A stretch of DNA of 23,094 nt from Leptobacterium sp964389205 (GTDB taxonomy: Bacteria > Bacteroidota > Bacteroidia > Flavobacteriales > Flavobacteriaceae): assembly GCA_964389205.1 (NCBI GenBank), contig CAYMDH010000052.1, forward strand, positions 1 through 23,094. The letters are read 5' to 3'. The first letter of the stretch is position 1. Every line of letters starts with the position of its first letter. Below the pieces are notes generated by a model. It saw nothing but the letters and a program-made list of their open reading frames with translations. It was not told where the DNA came from and searched no databases. This document shows positions 7,632 through 14,932 of the stretch, piece after piece. A program made the position numbers and the translations under genes.

Positions 7632-8431
7632 ATTTTTTCTTTCATATATTTTTCCTCAACCAAATCAAATGTCTCCCTCAATTTCTTTGCGATATCTACA
7701 CTTAGTTGATTATTATCAACTACTTCTTGTACTTTTTTTAAAGCAGTCTTTAAAGAAAGAAAAACAATTAAAGCACTACCGATTGCTATGATAAGACCTA
7801 TCAAAATATATAACCATAAACCTAAGTCTTCATCATGAGTATAGAAGATCCATAAAAAGTAAAATGAATTGGAAACAAGAAAATTAAAAAGAGCCACCTT
7901 AAAAGCAATTTGAAGACCTTTAGGCTTCTGTTTAATAAAGATAGCCGCGAACAATACTAAAATAGATAGTAAAAAAGATATTTGAATACCTAGATTAAAA
8001 GCAAAAATATTGTAAGAATAAAACCCAAATGTATTATTTTTCTCACGCAATTCTAAGGATTGAGAAAAGAAATCATCTGAAGAAGTCTTGTATTCTAAAT
8101 AATCTTTTTCTTTTTGCTCTGCCTGTCTCAGAAATGATTCAAGGCTAATAGTGCCTTCCCTTAAATCTTTAGTTAGAGGAAACATTGAGGTAGCAGTATT
8201 GTTTCGTAATCTTTTTACCTTTTTTAATTGCTCATCAGCTTCTAGTATCTCCTTTGGTTCATATTCAAACGCTAAATGATGATAAACCGCAATCCAAAGT
8301 AGGATTGCGGTTGAATAAACAATACATTTTAGAAATCTATATTTTTTATAGGTTGTCGGGTTCGGTATGCCCTCCTTTTCCTCCGGTTGATCCTTGACCA
8401 CTTTTCCCTGATGCTGATTTTTCGATTTCAT
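7628..8431 (-). CDS. Four-helix membrane protein with coiled-coil ends
   Basis: 267 residues from the only in-frame ATG, 8431. Hydrophobic helices lie at about 35-52 (CIVYSTAILLWIAVYHHL), 145-167 (LGIQISFLLSILVLFAAIFI), 175-195 (VALFNFLVSNSFYFLWIF) and 203-225 (LWLYILIGLIIAIGSALIVF). A charged loop of about 90 residues lies between the first two (EILEADEQLKKVKRLRNN), and the C-terminus is a coiled coil (LKTALKKVQEVVDNNQLSVD). The first 86 nt overlap the lipoprotein gene in another frame. As the first helix starts right after that overlap, a non-ATG start near 8346 is also possible. It is coupled to the coiled-coil gene at 7631. Function unknown; a membrane sensor or immunity-type protein would fit. 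Confidence 0.6.
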   Translation of the reverse strand: MKSKNQHQGKVVKDQPEEKEGIPNPTTYKKYRFLKCIVYSTAILLWIAVYHHLAFEYEPKEILEADEQLKKVKRLRNNTATSMFPLTKDLREGTISLESFLRQAEQKEKDYLEYKTSSDDFFSQSLELREKNNTFGFYSYNIFAFNLGIQISFLLSILVLFAAIFIKQKPKGLQIAFKVALFNFLVSNSFYFLWIFYTHDEDLGLWLYILIGLIIAIGSALIVFLSLKTALKKVQEVVDNNQLSVDIAKKLRETFDLVEEKYMKEKI

Positions 8432-8528
8432 AAAGTTCCTCGTCCGTACTATTTGGTGAACAACTAGTAAACATTGTTACAGATAAAAATAATAAAAGAA
8501 TTGAGAAGAAAAATGATTTAGTTTTCAT
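8346..8528 (-). CDS. Small lipoprotein
   Basis: 60 residues with a classic signal: MKTK, a hydrophobic core FFFSILLLFLSVTMF, and Cys23 in TSC-S as the lipidation site. The mature part has only 38 residues, acidic then Gly/Ser/Lys-rich (SASGKSGQGSTGGKGG) and ends EPDNL. Tiny lipoproteins of this form are common in Flavobacteriaceae and mostly uncharacterised. It is the first gene of the 8528-7302 minus-strand unit and overlaps the membrane-protein gene by 86 nt. Confidence 0.65.
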   Translation of the reverse strand: MKTKSFFFSILLLFLSVTMFTSCSPNSTDEELYEIEKSASGKSGQGSTGGKGGHTEPDNL

Positions 8529-8876
8529 AATGAATATATTTTAATTTTTAATAAATTTCAATAAGTGAATTGTTAATTATAACTTACTGATTAACAGATT
8601 AAAACTATTCATTATTAGTCAAAAAAAATATAGTAAATACCAACTATTTTAACAGTATTTTTGCTCGATTTTGGCAAAAAAACAACGACCTAGTGTGGAA
8701 GCAATTCCCTGATTTTTAGCTAAAAACGCCAGAAAGAGGAAAAACAATGACAAAAATCAACTTATGTATCTTAAAATCAATAAGTTAAAACCTTATTTTG
8801 ATTACGGTTTTACCGTAATTTTATATATTTGTTTTTACTAAAAAATTAGGCTTATAAGTTTTTTAGATTATTTCAC
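8529..8876. other. 348-base intergenic region rich in palindromes
   Basis: No gene is supported. It contains a 14-bp palindrome TTTTTAGCTAAAAA (8713-8726), spaced arms AACTTAT (8759-8765) and ATAAGTT (8780-8786), a promoter-like element with a palindromic spacer (8797-8831), and an AT stem-loop (CTAAAAAA 8838-8845 with TTTTTTAG 8859-8866) just past the micropeptide stop. The density of symmetric elements is notable for a possible regulatory or transfer-origin role, but no nic-like motif was recognised. Confidence 0.5.
8797..8831 (+). promoter_or_regulatory. Bacteroidota-type promoter with a palindromic operator in its spacer
   Basis: TTTG (8797-8800), a 23-nt spacer, TATATTTG (8824-8831). 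The spacer is occupied by the palindrome ATTACGG-TTTTA-CCGTAAT (8801-8819). Transcription would begin near 8838 and run towards the amidase 3' end, antisense to the micropeptide and amidase genes; no plus-strand gene follows before 9801. Confidence 0.45.
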
Positions 8877-8960
8877 TTAAGAACTCGGTTTTAATGAATC
8901 ATATATACTCTTAAATAACTCTTTTAAAATCTTCACAAGTGTTAAAAATATTTCCTTCAT
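8877..8960 (-). CDS. 27-residue amphipathic micropeptide coupled to the amidase
   Basis: An ATG at 8960 lies 4 nt past the amidase stop (TGA, AATT, ATG) and opens 27 codons to a TAA at 8877-8879. The peptide begins MKEIFLTLVKILKELF and ends KPSS. Leu, Ile, Val and Phe alternate with Lys, Glu, Ser and Asp so that an amphipathic helix of about six turns is expected, with a Pro near the end. The tight spacing suggests translation by reinitiation after the amidase. Possible roles include a membrane-active partner of the amidase or a small scaffold; nothing in the sequence decides. An AT-rich stem-loop at 8838-8866 begins 10 nt after the stop. Confidence 0.45.
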   Translation of the reverse strand: MKEIFLTLVKILKELFKSIYDSLKPSS

Positions 8961-8964
8961 AATT

Positions 8965-9603
8965 TCAAATTTTAAGGTTTAATAATATGGCTAAGGCTAG
9001 TGCATTTATCTTTTCGTGCTTTTCTAAATAATCAGATTCATCTGCATTGGATAAAAAACCCATTTCAACAAGAATAGAGGGGCATGTATTTCTAGTTTCT
9101 CTTAGTACTTGGAAATTCCCTTGTTTAATCCCTCTATTTTCAAAGCCTAGTTTTTTATCAAGTCCTTTTATAATATTTTCTGCTGTTTTTATAGAAATCT
9201 CTTTATAAGGATTTGTTTTGTTTACTGTTGGCACTGGTATAAATACTTCTATTCCTCTTGCTTTTGTATTATTAGCATGGTTACAATGTAGTGACACAAA
9301 TAAATCAGGTTGTAAGCTTCTGGCTAGTTTAGTTCTATGGCTAAGTGAAATAAGCGTGTCTTTATAACGAGTCATATAGATATCATACTGATTATCAAGT
9401 AAGGTTTTATTCCACGCTAGCATTGCATTAGCTATTTTTAAAACAATGTCTTTTTCTTTTTTACCCTCTTTACTTATTGCTCCTGAGTCTATCCCTCCAT
9501 GTCCTGCATCTATAATAATGACTTTCCTTTCTTTTAACTGACCCTTACTTATATATGGAGTAGTTAAAAATACCAGTAATACTATAATAATTCTCTTTTT
9601 CAT
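8965..9603 (-). CDS. Exported zinc N-acetylmuramoyl-L-alanine amidase (Amidase_3)
   Basis: 212 residues, with a signal peptide at 1-21 (cleaved near SKG/Q). The Amidase_3 fold follows directly. IIIDAGHGGIDSG (~29-41) gives the first zinc His and GKKEKD the conserved Glu. SLHCNHANN (~104-112) gives the second His, and SILVEMGFLSNADE (~176-189) gives the catalytic Glu. These residues support cleavage of the MurNAc-L-Ala bond in periplasmic peptidoglycan. There is no extra binding domain, so the protein is a minimal catalytic unit. It is divergent from the T4SS operon with 197 nt between, and no VirB1-type transglycosylase is present, so a role in opening the wall for the channel is a reasonable inference. 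No exact promoter motif was seen upstream. Confidence 0.85.
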   Translation of the reverse strand: MKKRIIIVLLVFLTTPYISKGQLKERKVIIIDAGHGGIDSGAISKEGKKEKDIVLKIANAMLAWNKTLLDNQYDIYMTRYKDTLISLSHRTKLARSLQPDLFVSLHCNHANNTKARGIEVFIPVPTVNKTNPYKEISIKTAENIIKGLDKKLGFENRGIKQGNFQVLRETRNTCPSILVEMGFLSNADESDYLEKHEKINALALAILLNLKI

Positions 9604-9765
9604 GATTCCTATAGTTTTATTATTTTTTCCATTACGAATTATTCAACGTTTTTTATAATTTACTGATAATTATTCAATAATTAATGTTTTTGTGTGTTAA
9701 ATTTTGTGTTTTATTTATTTTATTAACTATTTCTTTATAGATTATTTAAAGTTTAATATTCATCA

Positions 9766-9782
9766 GCGGTCTAATCAGCCGC
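9766..9782 (+). promoter_or_regulatory. Leader stem-loop ahead of traE
   Basis: GCGGT (9766-9770) pairs with GCCGC (9778-9782), one pair being G-T, around a 7-nt loop. It sits 18 nt before the ATG at 9801, followed by an A-rich stretch and GAACAGTT-ATG. The same GAACAGTT-ATGAAAAA start context, also preceded by a GC stem-loop, recurs before traI. Confidence 0.4.
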
Positions 9783-9800
9783 ATCAAAAAAAGAACAGTT

Positions 9801-10088
9801 ATGAAAAAAACATTCTCACTATTGTGGGCTAGTCTCTTATTGAGTTTACCCACCTTCGCACAAGTAGGCGGTATCGAAGATTCAGTTAATGATATTTCCG
9901 ATACTATTAGAGCCATTTTTCCACTCCTTTTAGGAGTGGTCTTTTTAGTAGGTTTCCTGTTTAATGCAGGTCACTTTTTTGGAGAAAACGCCGATCTTAA
10001 AAAAGGGATTACCAGAGTTTTAGTTTTTGTCCTTATTGCTGGGGCAGTAGTAGGCATCTTTACCTATCTAATCACTTTAGTTGTGTAA
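9801..10088 (+). CDS. traE: Conjugative T4SS pilin-like protein TraE (DUF4134, VirB2-like)
   Basis: 95 residues: a signal peptide at 1-20 (PTFA/Q), a short acidic segment (GGIEDSVNDISDTI), then two hydrophobic helices (~38-57, FPLLLGVVFLVGFLFNAGHF; ~70-93, VLVFVLIAGAVVGIFTYLIT) with a charged turn between (ENADLKKG). Size, topology and gene order match DUF4134/TraE of Bacteroidota conjugative transposons, the VirB2-like subunit. It opens the operon. Its stop overlaps the traF start by one base (TAATG). Confidence 0.85.
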   Translation: MKKTFSLLWASLLLSLPTFAQVGGIEDSVNDISDTIRAIFPLLLGVVFLVGFLFNAGHFFGENADLKKGITRVLVFVLIAGAVVGIFTYLITLVV

Positions 10089-10378
10089 TGAAAAGGTACG
10101 AGGTCTATAAGAACATTCGTAAAAGGGCGGTGATATGGGGGCTTCCCATATCCCTGTTTGCCCTTTTTATGTTATCCATTATCGCATCCCTACTAGTAGT
10201 TATCTTTTCTTTTAGTCTGCTAGCCATTTTCGGGATCTTTAGTTGGAACATAAAGCTCTATATCGTGCTTTTAAAAATCACGAAACACCCTACGCTCTTT
10301 CAAATAGGGAGCGCATTTCCAAGAATTATCAGTACTAAAAAAGATACCCTTTTAGATTATGAAAGCATCAAAAATTAA
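10088..10378 (+). CDS. traF: Conjugative T4SS inner-membrane protein TraF (DUF4133, VirB3-like)
   Basis: 96 residues, beginning with a basic segment (KRYEVYKNIRKRAVIWGLP) and then one long hydrophobic hairpin (~19-57, LFALFMLSIIASLLVVIFSF, FGIFSW). The end is polar. The combination of ~100 residues, an N-terminal 'Y.V.KNI.K.....GL' motif and position between TraE and the VirB4 ATPase identifies TraF/DUF4133. It helps anchor the ATPase at the inner membrane. Its last 20 nt overlap traG. Confidence 0.8.
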   Translation: MKRYEVYKNIRKRAVIWGLPISLFALFMLSIIASLLVVIFSFSLLAIFGIFSWNIKLYIVLLKITKHPTLFQIGSAFPRIISTKKDTLLDYESIKN

Positions 10379-12785
10379 TATCGCTACCCATTACCCTATA
10401 GTAGCTAATAAAGATCATTTGGTTTTTGCTAACAATGGTAATGTAGTAGCATGCTATAAAGTAGATTTACCAGAAATCTATAGTTTATCAGAAACCGATT
10501 TTGAAGATTTACATAGTACTTGGCTACAAGCCGTAAAATCGCTTCCCGTAGGTACTGTTATACACAAACAAGATATCTATCTAAAAAGCGAGTTTACCGC
10601 TAGCGATTTGCCAAATGATACTTTTTTAGCGCGTGCTACTTACAACCATTTTAAAGGACGAGAATGTATACAGCATACTTCTTATTTGTTTTTTACACTC
10701 ACCAAAAGCAAAGCGCTCAATAGTGCTAAATATATCAACCCTTTTAGAAATACTTCAAAAAGTATTGTACGAGAACTTGATCATAATGTACAAAGTTTTA
10801 TAACCAGTGTTTCTGATGCAGTCTCTTTTTTAAACAATAGTAAAAAAGTGGTCGTTTTGCCACTAACAGAAAAAGAAATTATAGGCTATACTAATGATTA
10901 TTTTAATGGTCAGGTAAAAGGCTTTGATACCGATATCCTTTTAAATAAAAAAGGGATTACTATAGGCGATCAGCATTTTGATGTATTGGCTATCAATAAC
11001 GAGACTTGTTTTGAAGGGGGCGTACAAAGCAGTAAAACCAATGATCGTTTTACCTCCGATGATTTTGTATTTCATCAGGGGTTTATTGATGGGCTCGGAT
11101 TAACGCTCAATGAAAATCACATCGTTAATCAAATTATCTATGTAGATGACAAACATAAATGGAGAAAGCTACTAGATAAAAAAGTGGAAGAACTTAAAAA
11201 AAGCTCCAATTTCGGATCACAAAATAAAGTAGTGCTTAAAAAGATTGAGCATATTTTAAGCCAGATCAATAACGATGATAGTGCCAGAATAATAAGAGGG
11301 CATCTAAATATTATGTATTGGTCTTCTGAAGTCCAAGAGCTAGATACTATTGCTTCAAAAATAAAAGCAGAGTTTAAAGAGCTTGATATACGCCCCTACT
11401 ATCCAAAAGGAGAAGCTCGCAAATCTTATTTTTTAAATAGTTATGGGCTATTTTCTTCTAACTTTTCCAATGAAGACTTATATGTAACCGATTTAAAACA
11501 TGCACTTTGTTTGCTTATTAATAATACCAATTACAAAAGTGATAAAACGGGCATCATCTTTAATGATAGAGAACATAATACCCCAGTACTCAAAGATGTA
11601 TGGGACGAAGATAAAAAGCGTATCAAGGCTCGAAACTTTGCCATTTTTGCACCTACAGGAGAAGGAAAATCGTTTTTAGCGAATAATATTCTTCGGCAAT
11701 ACTTTGAAAGCGGAGTACGTCTTGTCATTATCGATCTTGGAGGCTCCTATACCAAGTTTGCTTCACTTTATCCAGAGCAGTACACTATATTACGCTATGA
11801 AAAAGGCAAAAGCCTAGGGATCAATCCATTTTTTATACTAAATCTCAACGATGCAGGCACAGAACATTTAGAAGATTTATCAGTATTTCTATTTGAACTT
11901 ATGGGGCTAGGTAAAAAACCAAGCAAAGCGGAGTCAGTAGCACTCAAAAAAATACTTAAAACGTATTATGATGGTACTACTACCGATCATTCTTTAGAGA
12001 GTTTTTACAATTACATACAATCTTCTAAAGAAAGTTTACTAGAAGATTTACAGATACAGTCAACCTATTTTAATATAGATAGCTTTTTACATATTATGTC
12101 TGAGTATGTAGGTAGTGGCATTTACAGTTTTCTTTTTAAAGAAAGTAAAAACGCATCGTTTCGTATAGAGGATAAACGCCTTATTGTTTTTGAACTGGAC
12201 GAGGTAAAAGACAATAAAGAGATACTATCTGTCATGTTAAAGCTGATTAAAACAGCGATTCAACGTACTATTTGGAGAAATAAAAATGAAAAAGGGATTA
12301 TTCTCTTTGATGAATTTGCCAAACAGTTAAAGTTTGATAATGTACTGGAATCTGTAGAGTTTTACTATCAAGCCATTCGCAAACAAGAAGGTGCTATCGG
12401 GATTATTTTACAATCTATTAATCAGCTTCCTGATAATGCTACTTCGGCAAGTATCTTGGAAAACACACAAGTCATTTATAGCCTTAATAATGAAAAAGGG
12501 TATGGCGAACTTGTAAAAAGACTGAACCTATCCTCGCATGATCTCAATCAATTAAAATCCATTAAAAACAATCTCTCAGGAGATCGAAAATACACCGAGA
12601 TTTTTATAAAGATTGGAAAAGAGAGTAACATTTTTCGCCTCGAAGTATCTAAAGAAGTTTTTGCTGCTTATCTCACCGATGGTAATGAAAACGAAGCCAT
12701 AATGGCTATTTATGAAAAGGTCGGAGATATGGAAACTGCTATAAAGCAGTACCTACAAGAAAATCATTCATCAAAAGCAGTTTAA
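10359..12785 (+). CDS. traG: T4SS ATPase TraG (VirB4-like)
   Basis: 808 residues. The N-terminal ~400 are the VirB4/TraG_N type domain (FANNGNVVACYKVDLPEIYS; CLLINNTNYKS before the NTPase). The ATPase starts near 420: Walker A FAPTGEGKSF (A431 to S438), then RLVIIDLGGSYTKF and LGINPFF. Walker B IILFDEFAKQLKF is near 647-659, followed by QAIRKQEGAIGIILQSINQL. The first Gly of the GxxxxGKS consensus is Ala431, while G436, K437 and S438 are kept, so activity is expected. The enzyme powers pilus subunit handling and substrate transfer at the inner membrane. It overlaps traF by 20 nt. The stop codon lies in the loop of a weak GCAG/CTGC stem. Confidence 0.9.
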   Translation: MKASKINIATHYPIVANKDHLVFANNGNVVACYKVDLPEIYSLSETDFEDLHSTWLQAVKSLPVGTVIHKQDIYLKSEFTASDLPNDTFLARATYNHFKGRECIQHTSYLFFTLTKSKALNSAKYINPFRNTSKSIVRELDHNVQSFITSVSDAVSFLNNSKKVVVLPLTEKEIIGYTNDYFNGQVKGFDTDILLNKKGITIGDQHFDVLAINNETCFEGGVQSSKTNDRFTSDDFVFHQGFIDGLGLTLNENHIVNQIIYVDDKHKWRKLLDKKVEELKKSSNFGSQNKVVLKKIEHILSQINNDDSARIIRGHLNIMYWSSEVQELDTIASKIKAEFKELDIRPYYPKGEARKSYFLNSYGLFSSNFSNEDLYVTDLKHALCLLINNTNYKSDKTGIIFNDREHNTPVLKDVWDEDKKRIKARNFAIFAPTGEGKSFLANNILRQYFESGVRLVIIDLGGSYTKFASLYPEQYTILRYEKGKSLGINPFFILNLNDAGTEHLEDLSVFLFELMGLGKKPSKAESVALKKILKTYYDGTTTDHSLESFYNYIQSSKESLLEDLQIQSTYFNIDSFLHIMSEYVGSGIYSFLFKESKNASFRIEDKRLIVFELDEVKDNKEILSVMLKLIKTAIQRTIWRNKNEKGIILFDEFAKQLKFDNVLESVEFYYQAIRKQEGAIGIILQSINQLPDNATSASILENTQVIYSLNNEKGYGELVKRLNLSSHDLNQLKSIKNNLSGDRKYTEIFIKIGKESNIFRLEVSKEVFAAYLTDGNENEAIMAIYEKVGDMETAIKQYLQENHSSKAV

Positions 12786-12811
12786 TCACCTGCACAAATT
12801 AATGTCAAATC

Positions 12812-12825
12812 GGGGCTACGGCTCC
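12812..12825 (+). promoter_or_regulatory. UACG-tetraloop hairpin in the traI leader
   Basis: GGGGC (12812-12816), TACG loop, GCTCC (12821-12825): a 5-bp stem, one pair being G-T, closed by C-G over a UACG loop, which is of the very stable cUNCGg class. It is 16 nt before the traI ATG and lies in the 56-nt gap after traG, so it may protect or separate the downstream message. Confidence 0.45.
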
Positions 12826-12841
12826 ATAAAAACGAACAGTT

Positions 12842-13411
12842 ATGAAAAAGATACTATTAACATTCACGCTTATTTTAATAATAAACGCACGCGGTGCGTG
12901 TCAGGGTTGGCCAGTATTCGATAATACCAACTTTATTACACTCGGTAAGAGTATTATCGAATCTGCCAAGCAGACCGCCGAACTATTAAAAACCGTTAAG
13001 TTCTTAAAAGAACAAAAAGAAAATATTGAGAAAGTTAGCTCGGTAGTAAAACAGTTAAAATCTGCTAGAGAAATAACCAGAAATCATCAAGAACTATTTA
13101 ACCTAGTACGGGATGATTTAAAGGATATTTTAAACTCTCCGTATGTAAAGCCTAATGAAGTTGGGCGCATATCTCAGTCATTTAATATCATTATTGAAGC
13201 CTCTATTGAAGATTTAGACTTTGTAAACAAGGTACTCTCTAGTGATTTTTTAAATATGACTGATAGCGAACGTACTGCGGTTTTAAAAGAAGCTGAAAAA
13301 AGATCACGGGAAACCATTGTAGAAATCAATAGAAAGAAAAGACAGTATGTAGATATTATCTCTTTTAGAGAATTGCAAGACAAGTTAAATAGTAGAACTA
13401 CTAATTTTTAA
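12842..13411 (+). CDS. traI: Conjugative T4SS protein TraI (DUF4141, VirB5-like)
   Basis: 189 residues. The signal peptide spans 1-19/20 (NARGAC-Q; Cys20 could be a lipid site, although the -3 residue is not Leu, so ordinary cleavage is equally possible). The mature protein is helical: IIESAKQTAELLKTVKFLKE, EKVSSVVKQLKSAREI, and the ending MTDSERTAVLKEAEKRS, then RELQDKL. The N-terminal 'AQ.W.V.D..N......SIIESAKQ' and 'MTD.ER' motifs match DUF4141/TraI of Bacteroidota transfer operons, periplasmic or pilus-tip VirB5-like proteins. traJ begins 4 nt downstream. Confidence 0.75.
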   Translation: MKKILLTFTLILIINARGACQGWPVFDNTNFITLGKSIIESAKQTAELLKTVKFLKEQKENIEKVSSVVKQLKSAREITRNHQELFNLVRDDLKDILNSPYVKPNEVGRISQSFNIIIEASIEDLDFVNKVLSSDFLNMTDSERTAVLKEAEKRSRETIVEINRKKRQYVDIISFRELQDKLNSRTTNF

Positions 13412-13415
13412 GATC

Positions 13416-14261
13416 ATGGCAATATTCTCTTTAAATATCGGTCTTGAATATGTAGATGCTATCTTTCAAACCATTAAGGATAGTGATTTTGCTGGATATA
13501 CCATTGTTGGAGTAAAAGCATTGGCGGTACTGTTTTTTCTTATCAATATCTTAAAAAAGTACAATGAAGGTATCGCAGATAAACACGGGTACAGTTGGGG
13601 GTTATCTCCTAATGAACTGGCTAAGAATTTTGCAGTTGTCTTGCTTGTGATTTTTTCAACTCAGATACTTGGTTTTTTCGATGGAGTGCTGGTAGCTATT
13701 GAAAATAGTTATAGAGATGTTGCACCGAGTCTTATACCGCTTCAATTATTAGATATTGATTTTGAAGATGGACAAGGCGGGGCGTTAAGTATAGCTACCC
13801 AAGCATTTTCAGCAATTATCGATGCCGTTAACAATCCTCTATTTGGACTTCGAATCATCGCCTTTATTGGTGGGGTGATCCTTTGGATGCTTGACCTTTT
13901 TATCTATCCGCTATTTCTGGCAGAACGCTACTTTTTACTAGGAATTATGCAAGCTTTTTTTCCGCTTATCATCTCTTTAGCAGTTTTTGAAAAGTTTAGA
14001 GATATGGCGTATAATTTCTTTAAGCTGTATGCAGCAGTATATATGATTGTACCCGCATTTTTTTTAGTCAATGTATTTGTAAATGCTCTTTATACAGAAA
14101 TTAATGGTAGTTTTTGGGATAATCTTATAGGGGGTGGTTTATCACAATCTCGCCCAATTATAGCAATTATTGAAGTAGCTACTATCGGGTTTATTTTCTT
14201 TTTAAAATTCAAACTCTATAAAAGAGCGGTCACTTTTACTTTCAAGCTTTTTAGTGCCTAA
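13416..14261 (+). CDS. traJ: Conjugative T4SS channel protein TraJ (VirB6-like)
   Basis: 281 residues with about six to seven membrane helices: YTIVGVKALAVLFFLINIL, LAKNFAVVLLVIFSTQILGF, IIAFIGGVILWMLDLFIYPL, FFLLGIMQAFFPLIISLAVF-like, FFKLYAAVYMIVPAFFLVNV and PIIAIIEVATIGFIFFLKF. The order, size and motifs (YNEGI near residue 50; a helix ending FRDMAYNFFKLY) fit TraJ/VirB6-type polytopic proteins. They form part of the inner-membrane channel. It is somewhat shorter than the roughly 330 residues usual in Bacteroides elements. The stop codon is in the loop of a strong hairpin (14253-14267). Confidence 0.8.
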   Translation: MAIFSLNIGLEYVDAIFQTIKDSDFAGYTIVGVKALAVLFFLINILKKYNEGIADKHGYSWGLSPNELAKNFAVVLLVIFSTQILGFFDGVLVAIENSYRDVAPSLIPLQLLDIDFEDGQGGALSIATQAFSAIIDAVNNPLFGLRIIAFIGGVILWMLDLFIYPLFLAERYFLLGIMQAFFPLIISLAVFEKFRDMAYNFFKLYAAVYMIVPAFFLVNVFVNALYTEINGSFWDNLIGGGLSQSRPIIAIIEVATIGFIFFLKFKLYKRAVTFTFKLFSA

Positions 14262-14270
14262 GGCACTTTT
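14253..14270 (+). promoter_or_regulatory. Stem-loop enclosing the traJ stop codon, followed by T-run
   Basis: AGTGCC (14253-14258) and GGCACT (14262-14267) pair perfectly around TAA, which is the traJ stop codon, and TTTT follows. It is terminator-shaped but lies inside the operon, 30 nt before traK, so partial termination or 3'-end protection is plausible. Confidence 0.5.
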
Positions 14271-14296
14271 AATTATAAAACATAAAAACTAGAAAA

Positions 14297-14908
14297 ATGA
14301 AAACACCTTATAAAAATATATACGAGGTTCTAAAGCTCAATCGCTTTATTACTATTTCGGTAATTATCGCATCACTTTTAAGTTCGCTTTTCTTTGGAAT
14401 GGTGACTTATAAAATGCATGATAAAGTGACTGGCGGACAGTTCGCTATCGGTACAGACGGATCTATTATTCCCCTTAAATGGCAATCGGAAAAAGAGAAC
14501 CTAGAGGTAGAAGTATTAACCCATCTTAAGCTTTTTCATGAGTATTTCTATGGACTTGATGCGAATAATTACGAGCAGAATATTGAAAAAGCACTCTGGC
14601 TTGGTAATAGTAGCGTTGATAATGTCTACCGTCAAAAAAAAGCGGATGGAGTCTATAACAGGCTTTTACAATACTCCCTAGTTCAAAAAGTATTAAGCAC
14701 TACCTCTGAGATAAACTTAGAAACAGCACCCTATAGTTTTCACACTCGTACTGTTTTTGAGATCAATAGAGGGTCGATAATCGACAGTTATGAACTCATC
14801 ACCACTGGGAAAATCAAAAAGCTAGAGAAACGACACTTTCCACAGAATCCGCATGGACTCTGGATTACAGATTATTTTGAAAACTCACTTAAAAAAATCA
14901 GTCCTTAA
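14297..14908 (+). CDS. traK: Conjugative T4SS protein TraK (VirB8-like)
   Basis: 203 residues. A short cytoplasmic N-terminus (MKTPYKNIYEVLKLNRFI) leads into one membrane helix (~19-39, ISVIIASLLSSLFFGMVTY). The periplasmic domain includes LTHLKLFHEYFYGLDANNYE, LWLGNSSVDNVY and a closing ITDYFENSLKK. The pattern 'F.N.......N.' before a single helix and 'K..LF...FF..D' after it is the TraK family, the VirB8-like periplasmic assembly factor. Its stop is in the loop of a second stem (14900-14915). traM follows after 24 nt. Confidence 0.85.
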   Translation: MKTPYKNIYEVLKLNRFITISVIIASLLSSLFFGMVTYKMHDKVTGGQFAIGTDGSIIPLKWQSEKENLEVEVLTHLKLFHEYFYGLDANNYEQNIEKALWLGNSSVDNVYRQKKADGVYNRLLQYSLVQKVLSTTSEINLETAPYSFHTRTVFEINRGSIIDSYELITTGKIKKLEKRHFPQNPHGLWITDYFENSLKKISP

Positions 14909-14915
14909 AAGGGCT
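14900..14915 (+). promoter_or_regulatory. Stem-loop enclosing the traK stop codon
   Basis: AGTCC (14900-14904) pairs with GGGCT (14911-14915), one pair being T-G, around a 6-nt loop that contains the traK TAA (14906-14908). TTTT follows. It repeats the arrangement seen at the traJ stop. Confidence 0.4.
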
Positions 14916-14932
14916 TTTAAAAATATAGAAAA

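Noticed and set aside
8713..8726. TTTTTAGCTAAAAA palindrome as an operator or transfer origin
   Set aside because: Short AT-rich palindromes are expected in such sequence, and no nic motif or neighbouring relaxase supports it.
9680..9740. Promoter for the tra operon (TTAAATTTTG at about 9698)
   Set aside because: It misses TAnnTTTG by one extra base and has no TTG at a proper distance, so no promoter is listed.
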